DNA of 64,000 nt from Candidatus Avelusimicrobium gallinaceum (GCA_944324965.1 CALUYH010000003.1:62001-126000), one strand, 5' to 3'. Shown: positions 17,729 through 26,103, counted from the first letter of the stretch. The notes: generated by a model from the sequence alone, not told the origin. Numbers and translations: made by a program.

Positions 17729-19090
17729 TCAGGCGCGGCGGGTGAAACTTTTGTTCTCCCACTTGCGGCTTTTCCAGCGGCGTTCAAACACCACCGCGCG
17801 GATGTTTTCGTCCAGTGCCATGGCCAGCCAAATCCCGTTGAGTCCCCAGCCCCACCAAATGCCCAACACGTAGGAAAGCAGCGTGGCCACACCCCACATC
17901 ACAATCACGCCCGTGATGAACGGGTACATCACGTCCCCCGCCGCATTGAGCGAGTTGACCGATGTAATGTTGACGGCCCGGCCGATTTCCAACACTACGT
18001 CAATATACAGCACCGTCGCACCGATGGAAATGACCTCCGGGTTGGACGAAAGCAGTTTAAAAATGTCCGTGCCCACCAGCGCCGTCAGTACCGAAATGCA
18101 GACGCTGACCAACATTGCCAGTTTGATGGAATACTTTTCCACCGAGAAGGCCGCATTGTCGCGGTCCTCGCCAATCAAGTGGCCGATGGAAATGGCCGCC
18201 CCCTGCCCGATGGCCATGGCAAACACGTACGAAAACATCACAATGTTCATCGCATATGTACGTGCCGTCAGCGCGGCGGTGCCGAGCATCACGGAAAAAT
18301 ACGTAATCAATACCTGCGACAAGTTGTACGACACCTGTTCCCCCGCCGCCGGCAGACCAATGGTCAGCAGGTTTTTGATTTTGTCCCAAGGGAACGGCTT
18401 AAACAGTTTTAACGCCGGGAAAGGCGTTACGCGGGTGAACAGCAAATACGCCAGCAGGCAGATGGCCACCAACCGGCTGGCCGACGTGGAAATACCCGCC
18501 CCCGTAATGCCCAGGCGCGGCGCCCCGAAATGGCCGAAAATCAGCAGGTAGTTGCCAATCACGTTTAAGATGTTAATCATCAAGGTTACAAACATCGGGT
18601 AGTAGGCTTTGTTGTGGCTTCTTAAAATGGCGGAAAGCGTCATGGACAGGGCCTGCAAAAACGAGAACCCGCCCACGATTTTCATATACGACACGCCGTA
18701 GCCGATTAAATTATCGTCAAGCCCCATCAGCTGCAGTGACGGCTTGGCAAAAAAGAACAGCCCCGCGCTGACCAGCAACCCCATCAGCAGGTTGGCCAAC
18801 AGCGATACGCCAATAACCTGCGCGACGTTCTTTTTCTGCCGCGCGCCCAAATACTGCGAGCACAATACCGACGTGCCCAGCGTGGTAATGCCGTACAAAA
18901 TGAACACCAGGTTGAGCAGCTGGTTCACCACGCCGCCGGCGGCGACGGTTTCGTCCGAATAGCGGCTAAGCATAAACACGTCCACTGCACCGGTGAGCAT
19001 GATCAGCAGCGTTTCCACAAAAATGGGGCTGGTTAAATTAAACAGTTTACGGCGAATAATCTTGCGAGGCCTTTTTACGGCAGCAGTCAT
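17729..19090 (-). CDS. MATE family efflux transporter
   Basis: A 453-residue integral membrane protein with about twelve hydrophobic helices in two similar halves, as in the MATE/NorM superfamily of cation-coupled multidrug exporters. Family-like stretches include the N-terminal PIFVETLLIMLTGAVDVFML and ITGAGISTSASRLVAI. Its ATG overlaps the TGA of the subtilase gene by four bases (ATGA), so it is the last gene of nadE-subtilase-MATE. Substrate cannot be read from sequence. Confidence 0.93.
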   Translation of the reverse strand: MTAAVKRPRKIIRRKLFNLTSPIFVETLLIMLTGAVDVFMLSRYSDETVAAGGVVNQLLNLVFILYGITTLGTSVLCSQYLGARQKKNVAQVIGVSLLANLLMGLLVSAGLFFFAKPSLQLMGLDDNLIGYGVSYMKIVGGFSFLQALSMTLSAILRSHNKAYYPMFVTLMINILNVIGNYLLIFGHFGAPRLGITGAGISTSASRLVAICLLAYLLFTRVTPFPALKLFKPFPWDKIKNLLTIGLPAAGEQVSYNLSQVLITYFSVMLGTAALTARTYAMNIVMFSYVFAMAIGQGAAISIGHLIGEDRDNAAFSVEKYSIKLAMLVSVCISVLTALVGTDIFKLLSSNPEVISIGATVLYIDVVLEIGRAVNITSVNSLNAAGDVMYPFITGVIVMWGVATLLSYVLGIWWGWGLNGIWLAMALDENIRAVVFERRWKSRKWENKSFTRRA

Positions 19091-20094
19091 TTGGAAGCAC
19101 CTACTTGTTGTTCTAGTTTTTGAATGTCAATAAGCCCGTTTCCTTGGGCGATGTCCGGCAGGCCGGGCACTTTGGAAGCGGCCGCTTTCAGCGCGTCTTT
19201 CACTTCTTCGGCGGTGGGATAGCGGCCCAGTTTTTTAGTTAATCCTTCCACCGCCAGCGCCGCCGCGGCCGATACAAACGCCGCCGCGGCCGAAGTGCCG
19301 CTCATCAGCGTATAATCGCCGTCGGACGAGGCGGTGTACACCCGGTCGCCCGGGGCGGTAAAATCCACTTCCGGCCCGTAGGCGGAATTGACGTACAAAT
19401 GTTTTTCGTCCGCCGCCAGGGCACTTACGGAAAGCACGGTGGACAAATTGGCCGGATAAAACACACCCGGGTACCCGAAATTCCCCGCCGGCACGACCAC
19501 CGTCACACCCGAATCGTGCGCGCGGTTGATGGCGTTGGTCAGCGGCAGAGAGCCGCCGCCCGACACGCCGTAGCTTAAATTAATGACGGTAATTTTATCG
19601 TGGGGATTGGCTTCGTTGTAAGCCAGAATGGTATTTAAGGCATTGGCGGCGGCCTGGGGGCCGATTAAGCGGCTGCCGTCGTCTATTTTGTACACCCAGA
19701 TTTCAGCTTGCGGGGCCACGCCCGTAAAGCGCACGCCGCGCGCACCGATAATGCCCGCCACGCCCGTGCCGTGGTTTTTCACGTCCGCGAGCGAGCCGGA
19801 AAGCGTAAAATCCTGCCCTAAAATGTGTTTGCCGTTAAATTCGGGATGGGAAGAAATGCCGCTGTCCGCCACGGCCACTTTCACGCCTTTTCCGGTGAGC
19901 TTTTTGTCGGACGGGATATGGCGGTAGGCCCAAAAATTATCAAAGGCGGCGCCTTCGGGTTCTTTTTCCACGCGGGAAAAATTGCCGTTTTCGTCCACCT
20001 TCAGATACGTCGGGCCCAAAAACAGCGTTTCCCCTCCGCACACGCCGAGAGGCAAACCCACCAATACAACCAGCAAACAGACCAAGCGACGCAT
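19087..20094 (-). CDS. Secreted subtilisin-like serine protease (S8)
   Basis: The start at 20094 begins a signal peptide (MRRLVCLLVVLVGLPLGVCG). The complete S8 triad is visible: Asp in VAVADSGIS, His in NHGTGVAGI and Ser in MSGTSAAAAFVS, with the oxyanion Asn in VVPAGNFGYPG. There is little room for a long pro-domain, about 45 residues between signal and catalytic domain. At 335 residues it is a minimal subtilase. It starts 4 nt after the nadE stop (TAAACCTATG) and overlaps the MATE gene, so all three are cotranscribed, for no obvious metabolic reason. Substrate unknown. Confidence 0.92.
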   Translation of the reverse strand: MRRLVCLLVVLVGLPLGVCGGETLFLGPTYLKVDENGNFSRVEKEPEGAAFDNFWAYRHIPSDKKLTGKGVKVAVADSGISSHPEFNGKHILGQDFTLSGSLADVKNHGTGVAGIIGARGVRFTGVAPQAEIWVYKIDDGSRLIGPQAAANALNTILAYNEANPHDKITVINLSYGVSGGGSLPLTNAINRAHDSGVTVVVPAGNFGYPGVFYPANLSTVLSVSALAADEKHLYVNSAYGPEVDFTAPGDRVYTASSDGDYTLMSGTSAAAAFVSAAAALAVEGLTKKLGRYPTAEEVKDALKAAASKVPGLPDIAQGNGLIDIQKLEQQVGASK

Positions 20095-20098
20095 AGGT

Positions 20099-21601
20099 TT
20101 ATAAATTAATTTTTTTGATAATCGGCCGCAGCACGGAGGCAAACGGGTGCGCGCTCACCTGCAAGGCGGGCGCCGTTTGGCGGCGTTTCAAATCGGCCTG
20201 GTTCACGCGGTGCAGCACGTCCTGCACCACGGCCGCTTTGACGCGGTATTTTTTGGCAATGTCGGCGGCATTTAATCCTTCTTCCAGATAGGCCCGCAGG
20301 ATTTTGTCCAGCACCGAGTAGGGCGGGAGCTGGTCCTCGTCTTTTTGGTTCGGGCTCAGTTCCGAAGTCGGCGCGCGTTCAATAATGCCGCGCGGAATCA
20401 CTTCGCCCTGTTTGTTCAAATACTCCGCCAGCTCATAAATTTCGCTTTTGTACAAATCGCCAATCGGCTGCAGGCTGCCGCCCGCGTCCCCATACAGCAC
20501 AAAGGAGCCCACGGCGCATTCGCTTTTATCGTCGGTAGAAATCAGCATGGCTTTGTATTCGCTGGCAAGTGCGGCCAAAACGGTGGTGCGCAAACGCGAC
20601 TGGAGTTCCTGTTCGGTAGCGTCTTTGGGGTGCGACACGATATGCGACATCGCCTCTTTGACGCTGGAGAGCGCGGGCACGACGCCCACTTCTTCCAGGT
20701 TTACGCCCAACCGGCGCGCCAGCTGCCCGGCCAGCGTTTTGCTTAAATCGCTGGTGCAGTACGACGGGAGCGACACGCAGTACACGCTTTCGCCCCCCAG
20801 TGCTTTGGCGGCCAGAACGGCCGTAAAGGCCGAGTCTATCCCGCCGCTTAACCCAAACACCACTTTGTCCATTCCGCTTTTGTGCACGTAATCGCGCAAG
20901 CCGAAGGCCAGGGCGTCAATGAGTTCTTCCTGCACGGGTTTTTTGTACGAAACGGGCTCGTGTTTTTCGTCCGTGTCCAACGTCAGCACCTGCTCGCGGA
21001 AGGGTTCCCCCGCCAGCACCAGGGTGCCTTTTTTGTCGGCCGCGGCCACCAGCCCGTCAAAAATCATTCCGTCCCCGCCGCCCAACAGGTTGCACAGGCC
21101 CATCGGCACGGCATACTTTTTGGCCGCCTTTTTAAGCGCGTCCAACCGCGGAGCGATGTTGCCTTTCAGGTACGGGCGGGCCGTCAAAAACAGCACGGCG
21201 TCGGCGTCCGGGTCCGGGCGGGTTTCTTCGGGCGTGCCCAGCACCACCTGGAGCTGTTGGCCTTTAAAAGGCAGGGTTTGCGTATCAAAAATTTTGGTGA
21301 CTTTTCCTTTATATATATACGCGGCGGCCGTTACGCTCTGTCCGTCCTGGCGGTCCATATAGCCCAGCACGACGGCCGTTTCCTTGGTTTCTTTGGCAAG
21401 CTCTTTTAAAGCGGCCGCGTTTTGCGCAAGCAGCCGTTTGTCGTCAAACAAATCAAACAGCGGGCAGCCGCACAAAGCCGCCTCGGGCAGGACGAGTAAA
21501 TCCGCCTTGGGCGCAGGGGCGCGAAGCAGTTGGCGGACGGCGTCCGCATTGCCGGCAATGTCCGCCGATAAGGGGTTAAACGAAACCAAGTTTATTTTCA
21601 T
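20099..21601 (-). CDS. nadE: NAD+ synthetase with degenerate glutaminase domain
   Basis: The C-terminal half is the ATP-pyrophosphatase synthetase that amidates deamido-NAD+, with the P-loop FGLSGGIDSAFTAV near residue 247 and later ISTDDKSECAVGSF. The N-terminal half is a nitrilase-type glutaminase. It keeps the Glu of VLPEAALCG, but the usual Lys loop (KxxLPNYxVFDExRYF) is shortened to TLPFKG and the expected CEDLW Cys site reads VVLGTPEE. Length 500 is shorter than the usual 540-580 of glutamine-dependent forms. I infer that it uses free ammonia or a separate glutaminase. An RGGTG-type ribosome site precedes the ATG. It heads the operon with the subtilase and MATE genes. Confidence 0.9.
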   Translation of the reverse strand: MKINLVSFNPLSADIAGNADAVRQLLRAPAPKADLLVLPEAALCGCPLFDLFDDKRLLAQNAAALKELAKETKETAVVLGYMDRQDGQSVTAAAYIYKGKVTKIFDTQTLPFKGQQLQVVLGTPEETRPDPDADAVLFLTARPYLKGNIAPRLDALKKAAKKYAVPMGLCNLLGGGDGMIFDGLVAAADKKGTLVLAGEPFREQVLTLDTDEKHEPVSYKKPVQEELIDALAFGLRDYVHKSGMDKVVFGLSGGIDSAFTAVLAAKALGGESVYCVSLPSYCTSDLSKTLAGQLARRLGVNLEEVGVVPALSSVKEAMSHIVSHPKDATEQELQSRLRTTVLAALASEYKAMLISTDDKSECAVGSFVLYGDAGGSLQPIGDLYKSEIYELAEYLNKQGEVIPRGIIERAPTSELSPNQKDEDQLPPYSVLDKILRAYLEEGLNAADIAKKYRVKAAVVQDVLHRVNQADLKRRQTAPALQVSAHPFASVLRPIIKKINL

Positions 21602-21725
21602 AAGTCACCTCTTGTTACTATTTTACCACTTTCTAATCTTATTTTTGTATGAAAAAAACGGATTAAATTGCTACAATAAAAAACATCCAAGACACCTTGG
21701 CAACAAAACGGAGGAAAAAACACAT

Positions 21726-22244
21726 ATGAAAAAACTAGCTGTTTTAGCAGCCTTGCTGGTGGCGGCGGTATTGCCCGCCTCGGCGGAAACGGGAGTTTTA
21801 AAACTCTCCTTGTGGGATGATATTTCCATTGCGGTCCCGGCCAACAAGCAAGACATCACCGGCCTGGATTTCGGTATCGGTTCCAAAACGGCCACCGTTA
21901 CGGGTTTACAGTGGGATTTTCTGTTCGCGCAGACCGAATATGAACTCAAAGGCGTCAGCATGGCGTGGATTGTCAACCTGGCCAACCAGGTAAAAGGCGC
22001 GCAAATGGGGTTGCTGACCAAAAACGATGACCTGATCGGTGCCCAATTGGGGTTGGTCAACTTGTCTATGCACAGCGCGACCGGCTTGCAGTGGGGTTTC
22101 TTCAACCAGGCCGAATACATGCACGGCTTGCAGCTGGGGTTTGTGAACTATGCCAAAGCCATTGAAGGCTTGCAAATCGGTATTTTGAACATTGCCGAAA
22201 ACGGCTGGTTCCCGGCGATGGTGCTCGTCAACGGGCGCTTCTAA
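21726..22244 (+). CDS. Secreted LA_2272-type surface repeat protein
   Basis: The start at 21726 follows a strong CGGAGG site and begins a signal peptide (MKKLAVLAALLVAAVLPASA). The mature part of about 150 residues is built from repeats of the form xGLQxGxxNxA (GLQWGFFNQAEYMHGLQLGF, GLQIGILNIAEN), typical of the LA_2272 family of surface repeat proteins, probably an all-beta outer-surface fold. A TGCTACAAT promoter lies at about 21668-21676, giving a leader of about 45 nt. Function unknown. Single-gene unit closed by its own terminator. Confidence 0.75.
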   Translation: MKKLAVLAALLVAAVLPASAETGVLKLSLWDDISIAVPANKQDITGLDFGIGSKTATVTGLQWDFLFAQTEYELKGVSMAWIVNLANQVKGAQMGLLTKNDDLIGAQLGLVNLSMHSATGLQWGFFNQAEYMHGLQLGFVNYAKAIEGLQIGILNIAENGWFPAMVLVNGRF

Positions 22245-22261
22245 CGTCGGTTGGTTTTACG

Positions 22262-22290
22262 CCGCGGGAGTTTGCTCCCGCGGTTTTTTT
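22262..22290 (+). terminator. Terminator of the LA_2272-type gene
   Basis: Perfect stem CCGCGGGAG/CTCCCGCGG with a short loop and seven T residues, 17 nt after the stop codon. Confidence 0.88.
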
Positions 22291-22298
22291 ATGCGCAA

Positions 22299-22372
22299 TT
22301 AGGTATAATAGTTGTAAGACATACCTAAAAACACGCACCAAAACGGCAGGCAATTGGCTTGGCCGTTTTTTT
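22299..22372 (+). ncRNA. Orphan promoter-terminator unit upstream of rpsB (small RNA candidate)
   Basis: TATAAT (22304-22309) lies inside an 8-bp perfect inverted repeat (TTAGGTAT/ATACCTAA, 22299-22306 and 22321-22328). About 35 nt after the predicted start site a hairpin AACGGC/GCCGTT and seven T residues (22342-22372) end the transcript. No reading frame fits, so a transcript of about 55 nt is predicted. The inverted repeat could be an operator. Confidence 0.4.
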
Positions 22373-22382
22373 ATGCTATAAT
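22354..22382 (+). promoter_or_regulatory. rpsB-tsf promoter
   Basis: TTGGCT, a 17-nt spacer and TATAAT (with extended TGC) overlap the terminator hairpin of the preceding short unit. It predicts an rpsB leader of about 120 nt. Confidence 0.65.
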
Positions 22383-22388
22383 AGCCGT

Positions 22389-22512
22389 AAGGTGTAATAT
22401 GAGCGGGATAGCGAAACAAGTTCGTAAATCAAAGCCAGTCCCGACGACACCCCAGGCCAATGCCACCGGGGAAGCCCCTTCCCTAATTTAGGCTGCGGCC
22501 ACAGGAGAAAAC
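22389..22512 (+). promoter_or_regulatory. rpsB 5' leader, possible autoregulatory RNA
   Basis: This 124-nt leader is long for this genome and contains pairable segments such as GCGGGAT with GTCCCG. It also holds a 30-codon frame (22399-22491) ending just before the AGGAG site of rpsB. Ribosomal protein S2 controls rpsB-tsf through the leader in several bacteria; a link here is inferred from position and length only. Confidence 0.35.
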
Positions 22513-23559
22513 ATGAGCAACGTATCTATGAAAGCCATGCTGGAAGCCGGCGTGCACTTTGGGCACCAAACTTCCCGCTGGAACCCCAAAATGGGCCGCT
22601 TTATCTTCGGAGAAAGAAACGGCGTCCATATCTTAGACTTACAAAAAACCGCCAAGGAACTCAAAAAAGCCTGCGCTTTTATTAAAGAAGAAAGCAAAAA
22701 AGGCGCTAAATTTTTGTTCGTAGGCACCAAGAAACAAGCCCAGGAAGCCATCCAGGCCGAAGCCGCCCGCTGCGGTGCGTTCTGCATCCACGAAAAATGG
22801 CTCGGCGGGACGCTGACCAACTTCCAAACCGTCAAGAAATCTATTGAAAGATTGAACGAATTGGAAAAATGGGAAGCTTCCGGCGTGTTTAAAGCCATTT
22901 CCAAAAAAGAAGCCAGCCGCTTGACCAAAGAAATGAACCGCTTGCAGAAATTACTGGGCGGCATCCGCGATATGAAAGTATTGCCGGATGTGGTCTTTGT
23001 GATTGACCCGGTGGACACCGCCGGTGCGGTGCGCGAATCCCACGCGTTGGGCATTCCGGTGGTAGCCGTGTGCGACACCAACGCCGACCCGGATATGATC
23101 AGCGTACCGATACCCGGTAACGACGACGCCGCCCGCTCCATCAAATTGTTCTGCAGCGCGATTGCCGACTCCATCCTGGAAGGCAAAGCCGAGCTGGAAG
23201 CCGTCAAAGCCGCCGAAAACCAACCCGCCGAAAACCCGGTGATGGCCCAGGCCTTTGAATCCGCCATGCTCGCGGCCGAAAAAGCCGAACCGGCCAAAGC
23301 CGTCGTGGTGGAAGAAACGGTGAAGGTGGAAGAACCCGCCAAAGAACCGGCCAAAGAAGAAGCCCCGGCCGCTAAAGCGGAAGAAAAAGCCGAACCGGCC
23401 GAAGAAGCCGAAAAACCGGCCGCCAAAAAGAAAACGGCCGCCAAAAAGCCGGCTGCTTCCAAAGCCAAAAAAACCGTAAAAGCCAAAGCGAAAGCCGAAG
23501 GCGAAGCGGAACCCAAAGCCGAAGCCAAAGAAGAAGCTCCGGCCGAAGAAGCCAAATAA
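22513..23559 (+). CDS. rpsB: 30S ribosomal protein S2 with long Lys/Ala/Glu tail
   Basis: Residues 1 to about 235 are an ordinary S2 ([19 protein letters not shown] near the start, KCKK-free helical domain, and [20 protein letters not shown]). The protein then runs on to 348 residues, about 90-100 beyond the usual length, in a low-complexity tail of alternating Lys/Ala and Glu/Pro/Ala blocks ([20 protein letters not shown]). The tail keeps the reading frame to a clean stop. An AGGAG site is 7 nt before the ATG. rpsB-tsf is the conserved order. Confidence 0.95.
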   Translation: MSNVSMKAMLEAGVHFGHQTSRWNPKMGRFIFGERNGVHILDLQKTAKELKKACAFIKEESKKGAKFLFVGTKKQAQEAIQAEAARCGAFCIHEKWLGGTLTNFQTVKKSIERLNELEKWEASGVFKAISKKEASRLTKEMNRLQKLLGGIRDMKVLPDVVFVIDPVDTAGAVRESHALGIPVVAVCDTNADPDMISVPIPGNDDAARSIKLFCSAIADSILEGKAELEAVKAAENQPAENPVMAQAFESAMLAAEKAEPAKAVVVEETVKVEEPAKEPAKEEAPAAKAEEKAEPAEEAEKPAAKKKTAAKKPAASKAKKTVKAKAKAEGEAEPKAEAKEEAPAEEAK

Positions 23560-23629
23560 CGATTGTGTGAAAGTTCCCGGCCCGTCCGGGAACTTTCCCC
23601 TCAGATTTAACCTTTTACAGGAGAAAAAA

Positions 23630-24454
23630 ATGTCTTTAGCCGAAAACATTAAAGCCCTTAGAGAAAAAACCGGTGCTGGCCTGATGGACTGCAAAAAAGC
23701 CCTGGTGGAATGCAAAGACGATATGGAACAAGCCATCGTATTTCTGCGCAAGAAAGGCTTGGCGGATATGGCCAAACGCTCCGACCGCGAAACCAAAGAA
23801 GGCCGCGTGTCCGTTAAGACCGACGGCAAAAACTTTGCGATGATTTACCTGGGCTGCGAAACCGACTTTGTAGCCAAGACCGACGCCTTCATTAAACTGG
23901 CCGACGAATTGGCCCAGTACGTGTTGGAACACCCCGGTTTGGACTACGCCAACGACGCGCACATCAAAGAAGTCATCACCGAACAAGCCCCCAAATTTGG
24001 CGAAAACACCACCTTCAAAGGCGGTTACAACTGGACGCCCGCCGAAGGCAACGTGATGGCTTACTACGTCCACTCCGACAACAAAAAAGCCTCTATCTTG
24101 GAATTGGCCATCGTGGGCAATTGCAAAGATATGGAAAAGGCCAAAGAAATCGCCCGCGGCCTGGCGATGCACACCGTAGGTATGCAGAGCGGCTGGGTGG
24201 ATGCCAAGGATATTCCGCAAGCCGTCATTGACCGCGAACTGGACATCTACAAAACCCAGGCGTTGAACGAAGGCAAACCCGCCGCCACCATTGAAAAAAT
24301 GCTGCCCGGCAAAGTTAAAAAGTTTGCCAAAGAAAACTGCCTCTTGGAACAGCCGACCATTAAAGACAACAAGAAAACCGTTGCCGATTACCTGGCCGAA
24401 GAATCCAAGAATTTGGGTTGCGAATTGAAAGTTGTCCGTTTCGTTCGCTTCTAG
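23630..24454 (+). CDS. tsf: Elongation factor Ts
   Basis: Guanine nucleotide exchange factor of EF-Tu. The start at 23630 follows an AGGAG site. The N-terminal UBA-like domain carries LREKTGAGLMDCKKALVECKDD, and the core motif YLGCETDFVAKTDAF is intact. Length 274 is within the family range. It follows rpsB by 70 nt, a stretch holding only a weak GTTCCCGG/CCGGGAAC hairpin. Confidence 0.97.
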   Translation: MSLAENIKALREKTGAGLMDCKKALVECKDDMEQAIVFLRKKGLADMAKRSDRETKEGRVSVKTDGKNFAMIYLGCETDFVAKTDAFIKLADELAQYVLEHPGLDYANDAHIKEVITEQAPKFGENTTFKGGYNWTPAEGNVMAYYVHSDNKKASILELAIVGNCKDMEKAKEIARGLAMHTVGMQSGWVDAKDIPQAVIDRELDIYKTQALNEGKPAATIEKMLPGKVKKFAKENCLLEQPTIKDNKKTVADYLAEESKNLGCELKVVRFVRF

Positions 24455-24458
24455 TTTT

Positions 24459-24489
24459 AAAAGCCCCTCCCCGCGAGGGGCTTCTTTTT
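24459..24489 (+). terminator. Terminator of rpsB-tsf
   Basis: Stem AAGCCCCTC/GAGGGGCTT and a T-rich tail just after the tsf stop codon. Its 3' side is also the left arm of a larger 19-bp inverted repeat. Confidence 0.85.
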
Positions 24490-24567
24490 ATGCTGCCGGA
24501 CGCCGGAGCGGGCGAATGCCCAATCCCTTCAAACGTTCCGCAGGCCGCGGCAGCATAAAAAGAAGCC
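24479..24567. repeat. 19-bp perfect inverted repeat spanning the tsf-pyrH spacer
   Basis: The sequence GGCTTCTTTTTATGCTGCC at 24479-24497 is repeated as its exact reverse complement at 24549-24567, separated by 51 bp of G+C-rich sequence. The left arm overlaps the 3' half of the tsf terminator, so on either strand the RNA could fold into a long stem. Confidence 0.85.
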
Positions 24568-24640
24568 AACCGCCCCCCGTAGCAGGGCCCGCGGTTATGT
24601 GCTACAATAATAAAAATATATCATCCAGAGAGGATACCAT

Positions 24641-25378
24641 ATGGAAACGTGCTGCCAACAACCTGCTTGCCCCCGCAAGAAAAGAGTTTTGCTGAAATTA
24701 TCCGGCGAGGCGCTCATCAACGAAGGGCACCGCGGGATTAATCCGCAAGCCTTAAAAGAAATCGCCGAAGAAATTGCCGACGCCTACCGCTGCGGCAATT
24801 GCGAACTGACCATCGTGCTGGGCGGCGGCAACATCTGGCGCGGCGTGCGCGACGGCGGCGGCGTAATTGACCGCGTCAATTCCGACAATATGGGTATGCT
24901 GGCCACCGTCATCAACGCGCTGGCCCTGCAATCCGCCCTGGAAGAAGCCGGCGTGCCTACCCGCGTACTGACTTCCATTAACATTTACCAACTGGCCGAA
25001 CCGTTCGTACGCCGCAAAGCCTTGCGCCACCTGGAAAAGGGCCGCATCGTCATTTTTGCGGGCGGCACGGGTAACCCGTTCTTCACTACCGACAGCGCGG
25101 CCGCCCTGCGCGCGTCGGAAATCAATGCCGACGTTCTTTTGAAGGCCACCCAAGTGGACGGCGTGTACGATTGCGACCCCAAAAAGAACCCCAACGCCAA
25201 GCTCATCCACAAAATCACGTACAAAGACGCCATCGCCCAACAGCTGCAATTTATGGACACCGCCGCCCTGGCCCTGTGCCTGGAAAACAAAGTGCCGGTA
25301 CAGGTGTTCAACCTGCACAAAAAAGGCAATATCAAAAAAGCCCTCTGCGGCGAAGACGTCGGTACGATTATCTACTAA
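24641..25378 (+). CDS. pyrH: UMP kinase
   Basis: Phosphorylates UMP to UDP for pyrimidine nucleotide supply. Amino-acid-kinase-fold motifs are LLKLSGEAL near residue 19, VLGGGNIWRG, and the C-terminal VDGVYDCDPKKNP. The N-terminus has an unusual Cys-rich leader (METCCQQPACPRKKR). A TACAAT -10 box at 24603-24608 and a GAGAGGA site lie upstream. Gene order rpsB-tsf-pyrH-frr is conserved in many bacteria. Confidence 0.96.
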   Translation: METCCQQPACPRKKRVLLKLSGEALINEGHRGINPQALKEIAEEIADAYRCGNCELTIVLGGGNIWRGVRDGGGVIDRVNSDNMGMLATVINALALQSALEEAGVPTRVLTSINIYQLAEPFVRRKALRHLEKGRIVIFAGGTGNPFFTTDSAAALRASEINADVLLKATQVDGVYDCDPKKNPNAKLIHKITYKDAIAQQLQFMDTAALALCLENKVPVQVFNLHKKGNIKKALCGEDVGTIIY

Positions 25379-25387
25379 CGTTTTTTC

Positions 25388-25417
25388 CCGCCCGTCCGGC
25401 AGGACGGGCGGATTTTT
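25388..25417 (+). terminator. Terminator of pyrH
   Basis: Ten-base-pair stem CCGCCCGTCC/GGACGGGCGG followed by ATTTTT. Confidence 0.8.
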
Positions 25418-25492
25418 GTGCTTTTCTGCCGCCACGCAAACCGCGCCAGAATTGCTATAATAGAAATACATTTCACTATACGAGGAATTATT

Positions 25493-26056
25493 ATGGAAGG
25501 CATTACCAACCTTTTAAACAAAGCCAAAACCAATATGGCCGAACACGTCTCCCACCTGGAGAGCGACTTGGCCACCATCCGCACCGGCCGCGCCAGTGCC
25601 GCCCTGCTGGAAAACATCCGTGTGGACTACTACGGTACCCAAACCCCTATCAAACAAATGGCCGTCATCAACGTACTGGACGCCAAAACCCTGGAAATCC
25701 AACCCTGGGATTTGAGCTCCATCAACGATATTGACAAAGCCCTCCAAAAGGCCGACCTCGGCGCCAGCCCGGTAAACGACGGCAAAGTCATCCGCATCAC
25801 GCTGCCTTCTATGACCGAAGAACGCCGCAAACAACTGGCCAAGAACATTGCCAAAATGAGCGAAGATTTTAAAGTAGCCGTGCGCAACGAACGCCGCGAC
25901 GTGTTGGAAAAACTCAAAAAAGCGCAAAAAGCGTCCGAAATTACCGAAGACGATTTGAAACGCTACGAAACCGACGTCCAAAAAGCAACGGACGCCAACA
26001 TCGTCAAGATTGACCAAGTCATCAAGGCCAAAGAAGCCGAAATTATGAAAATCTAA
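25493..26056 (+). CDS. frr: Ribosome recycling factor
   Basis: Splits post-termination ribosomes together with EF-G. The 187-residue length and the signature IRTGRASAALLENIRVDYYG near residue 28 are typical, as is the final coiled-coil arm. The start at 25493 follows a CGAGGA site; a TGCTATAAT box lies at about 25453-25461. It has its own promoter and terminator although it stays next to pyrH. Confidence 0.97.
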   Translation: MEGITNLLNKAKTNMAEHVSHLESDLATIRTGRASAALLENIRVDYYGTQTPIKQMAVINVLDAKTLEIQPWDLSSINDIDKALQKADLGASPVNDGKVIRITLPSMTEERRKQLAKNIAKMSEDFKVAVRNERRDVLEKLKKAQKASEITEDDLKRYETDVQKATDANIVKIDQVIKAKEAEIMKI

Positions 26057-26075
26057 CCGTTTGTCGGCAGATTTT

Positions 26076-26103
26076 AAAACCCCGGGCTGCCCCGGGGTTT
26101 TTT
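26076..26103 (+). terminator. Terminator of frr
   Basis: Stem ACCCCGGG/CCCGGGGT with six T residues following, 20 nt after the frr stop. Confidence 0.85.

Noticed and set aside
22488-23555. Long open frame of 355 codons on the minus strand opposite rpsB
   Set aside because: It mirrors the Ala/Lys/Glu-rich rpsB tail, giving Ser/Ala/Phe-rich low-complexity translation; rpsB is certain and explains the codon pattern.
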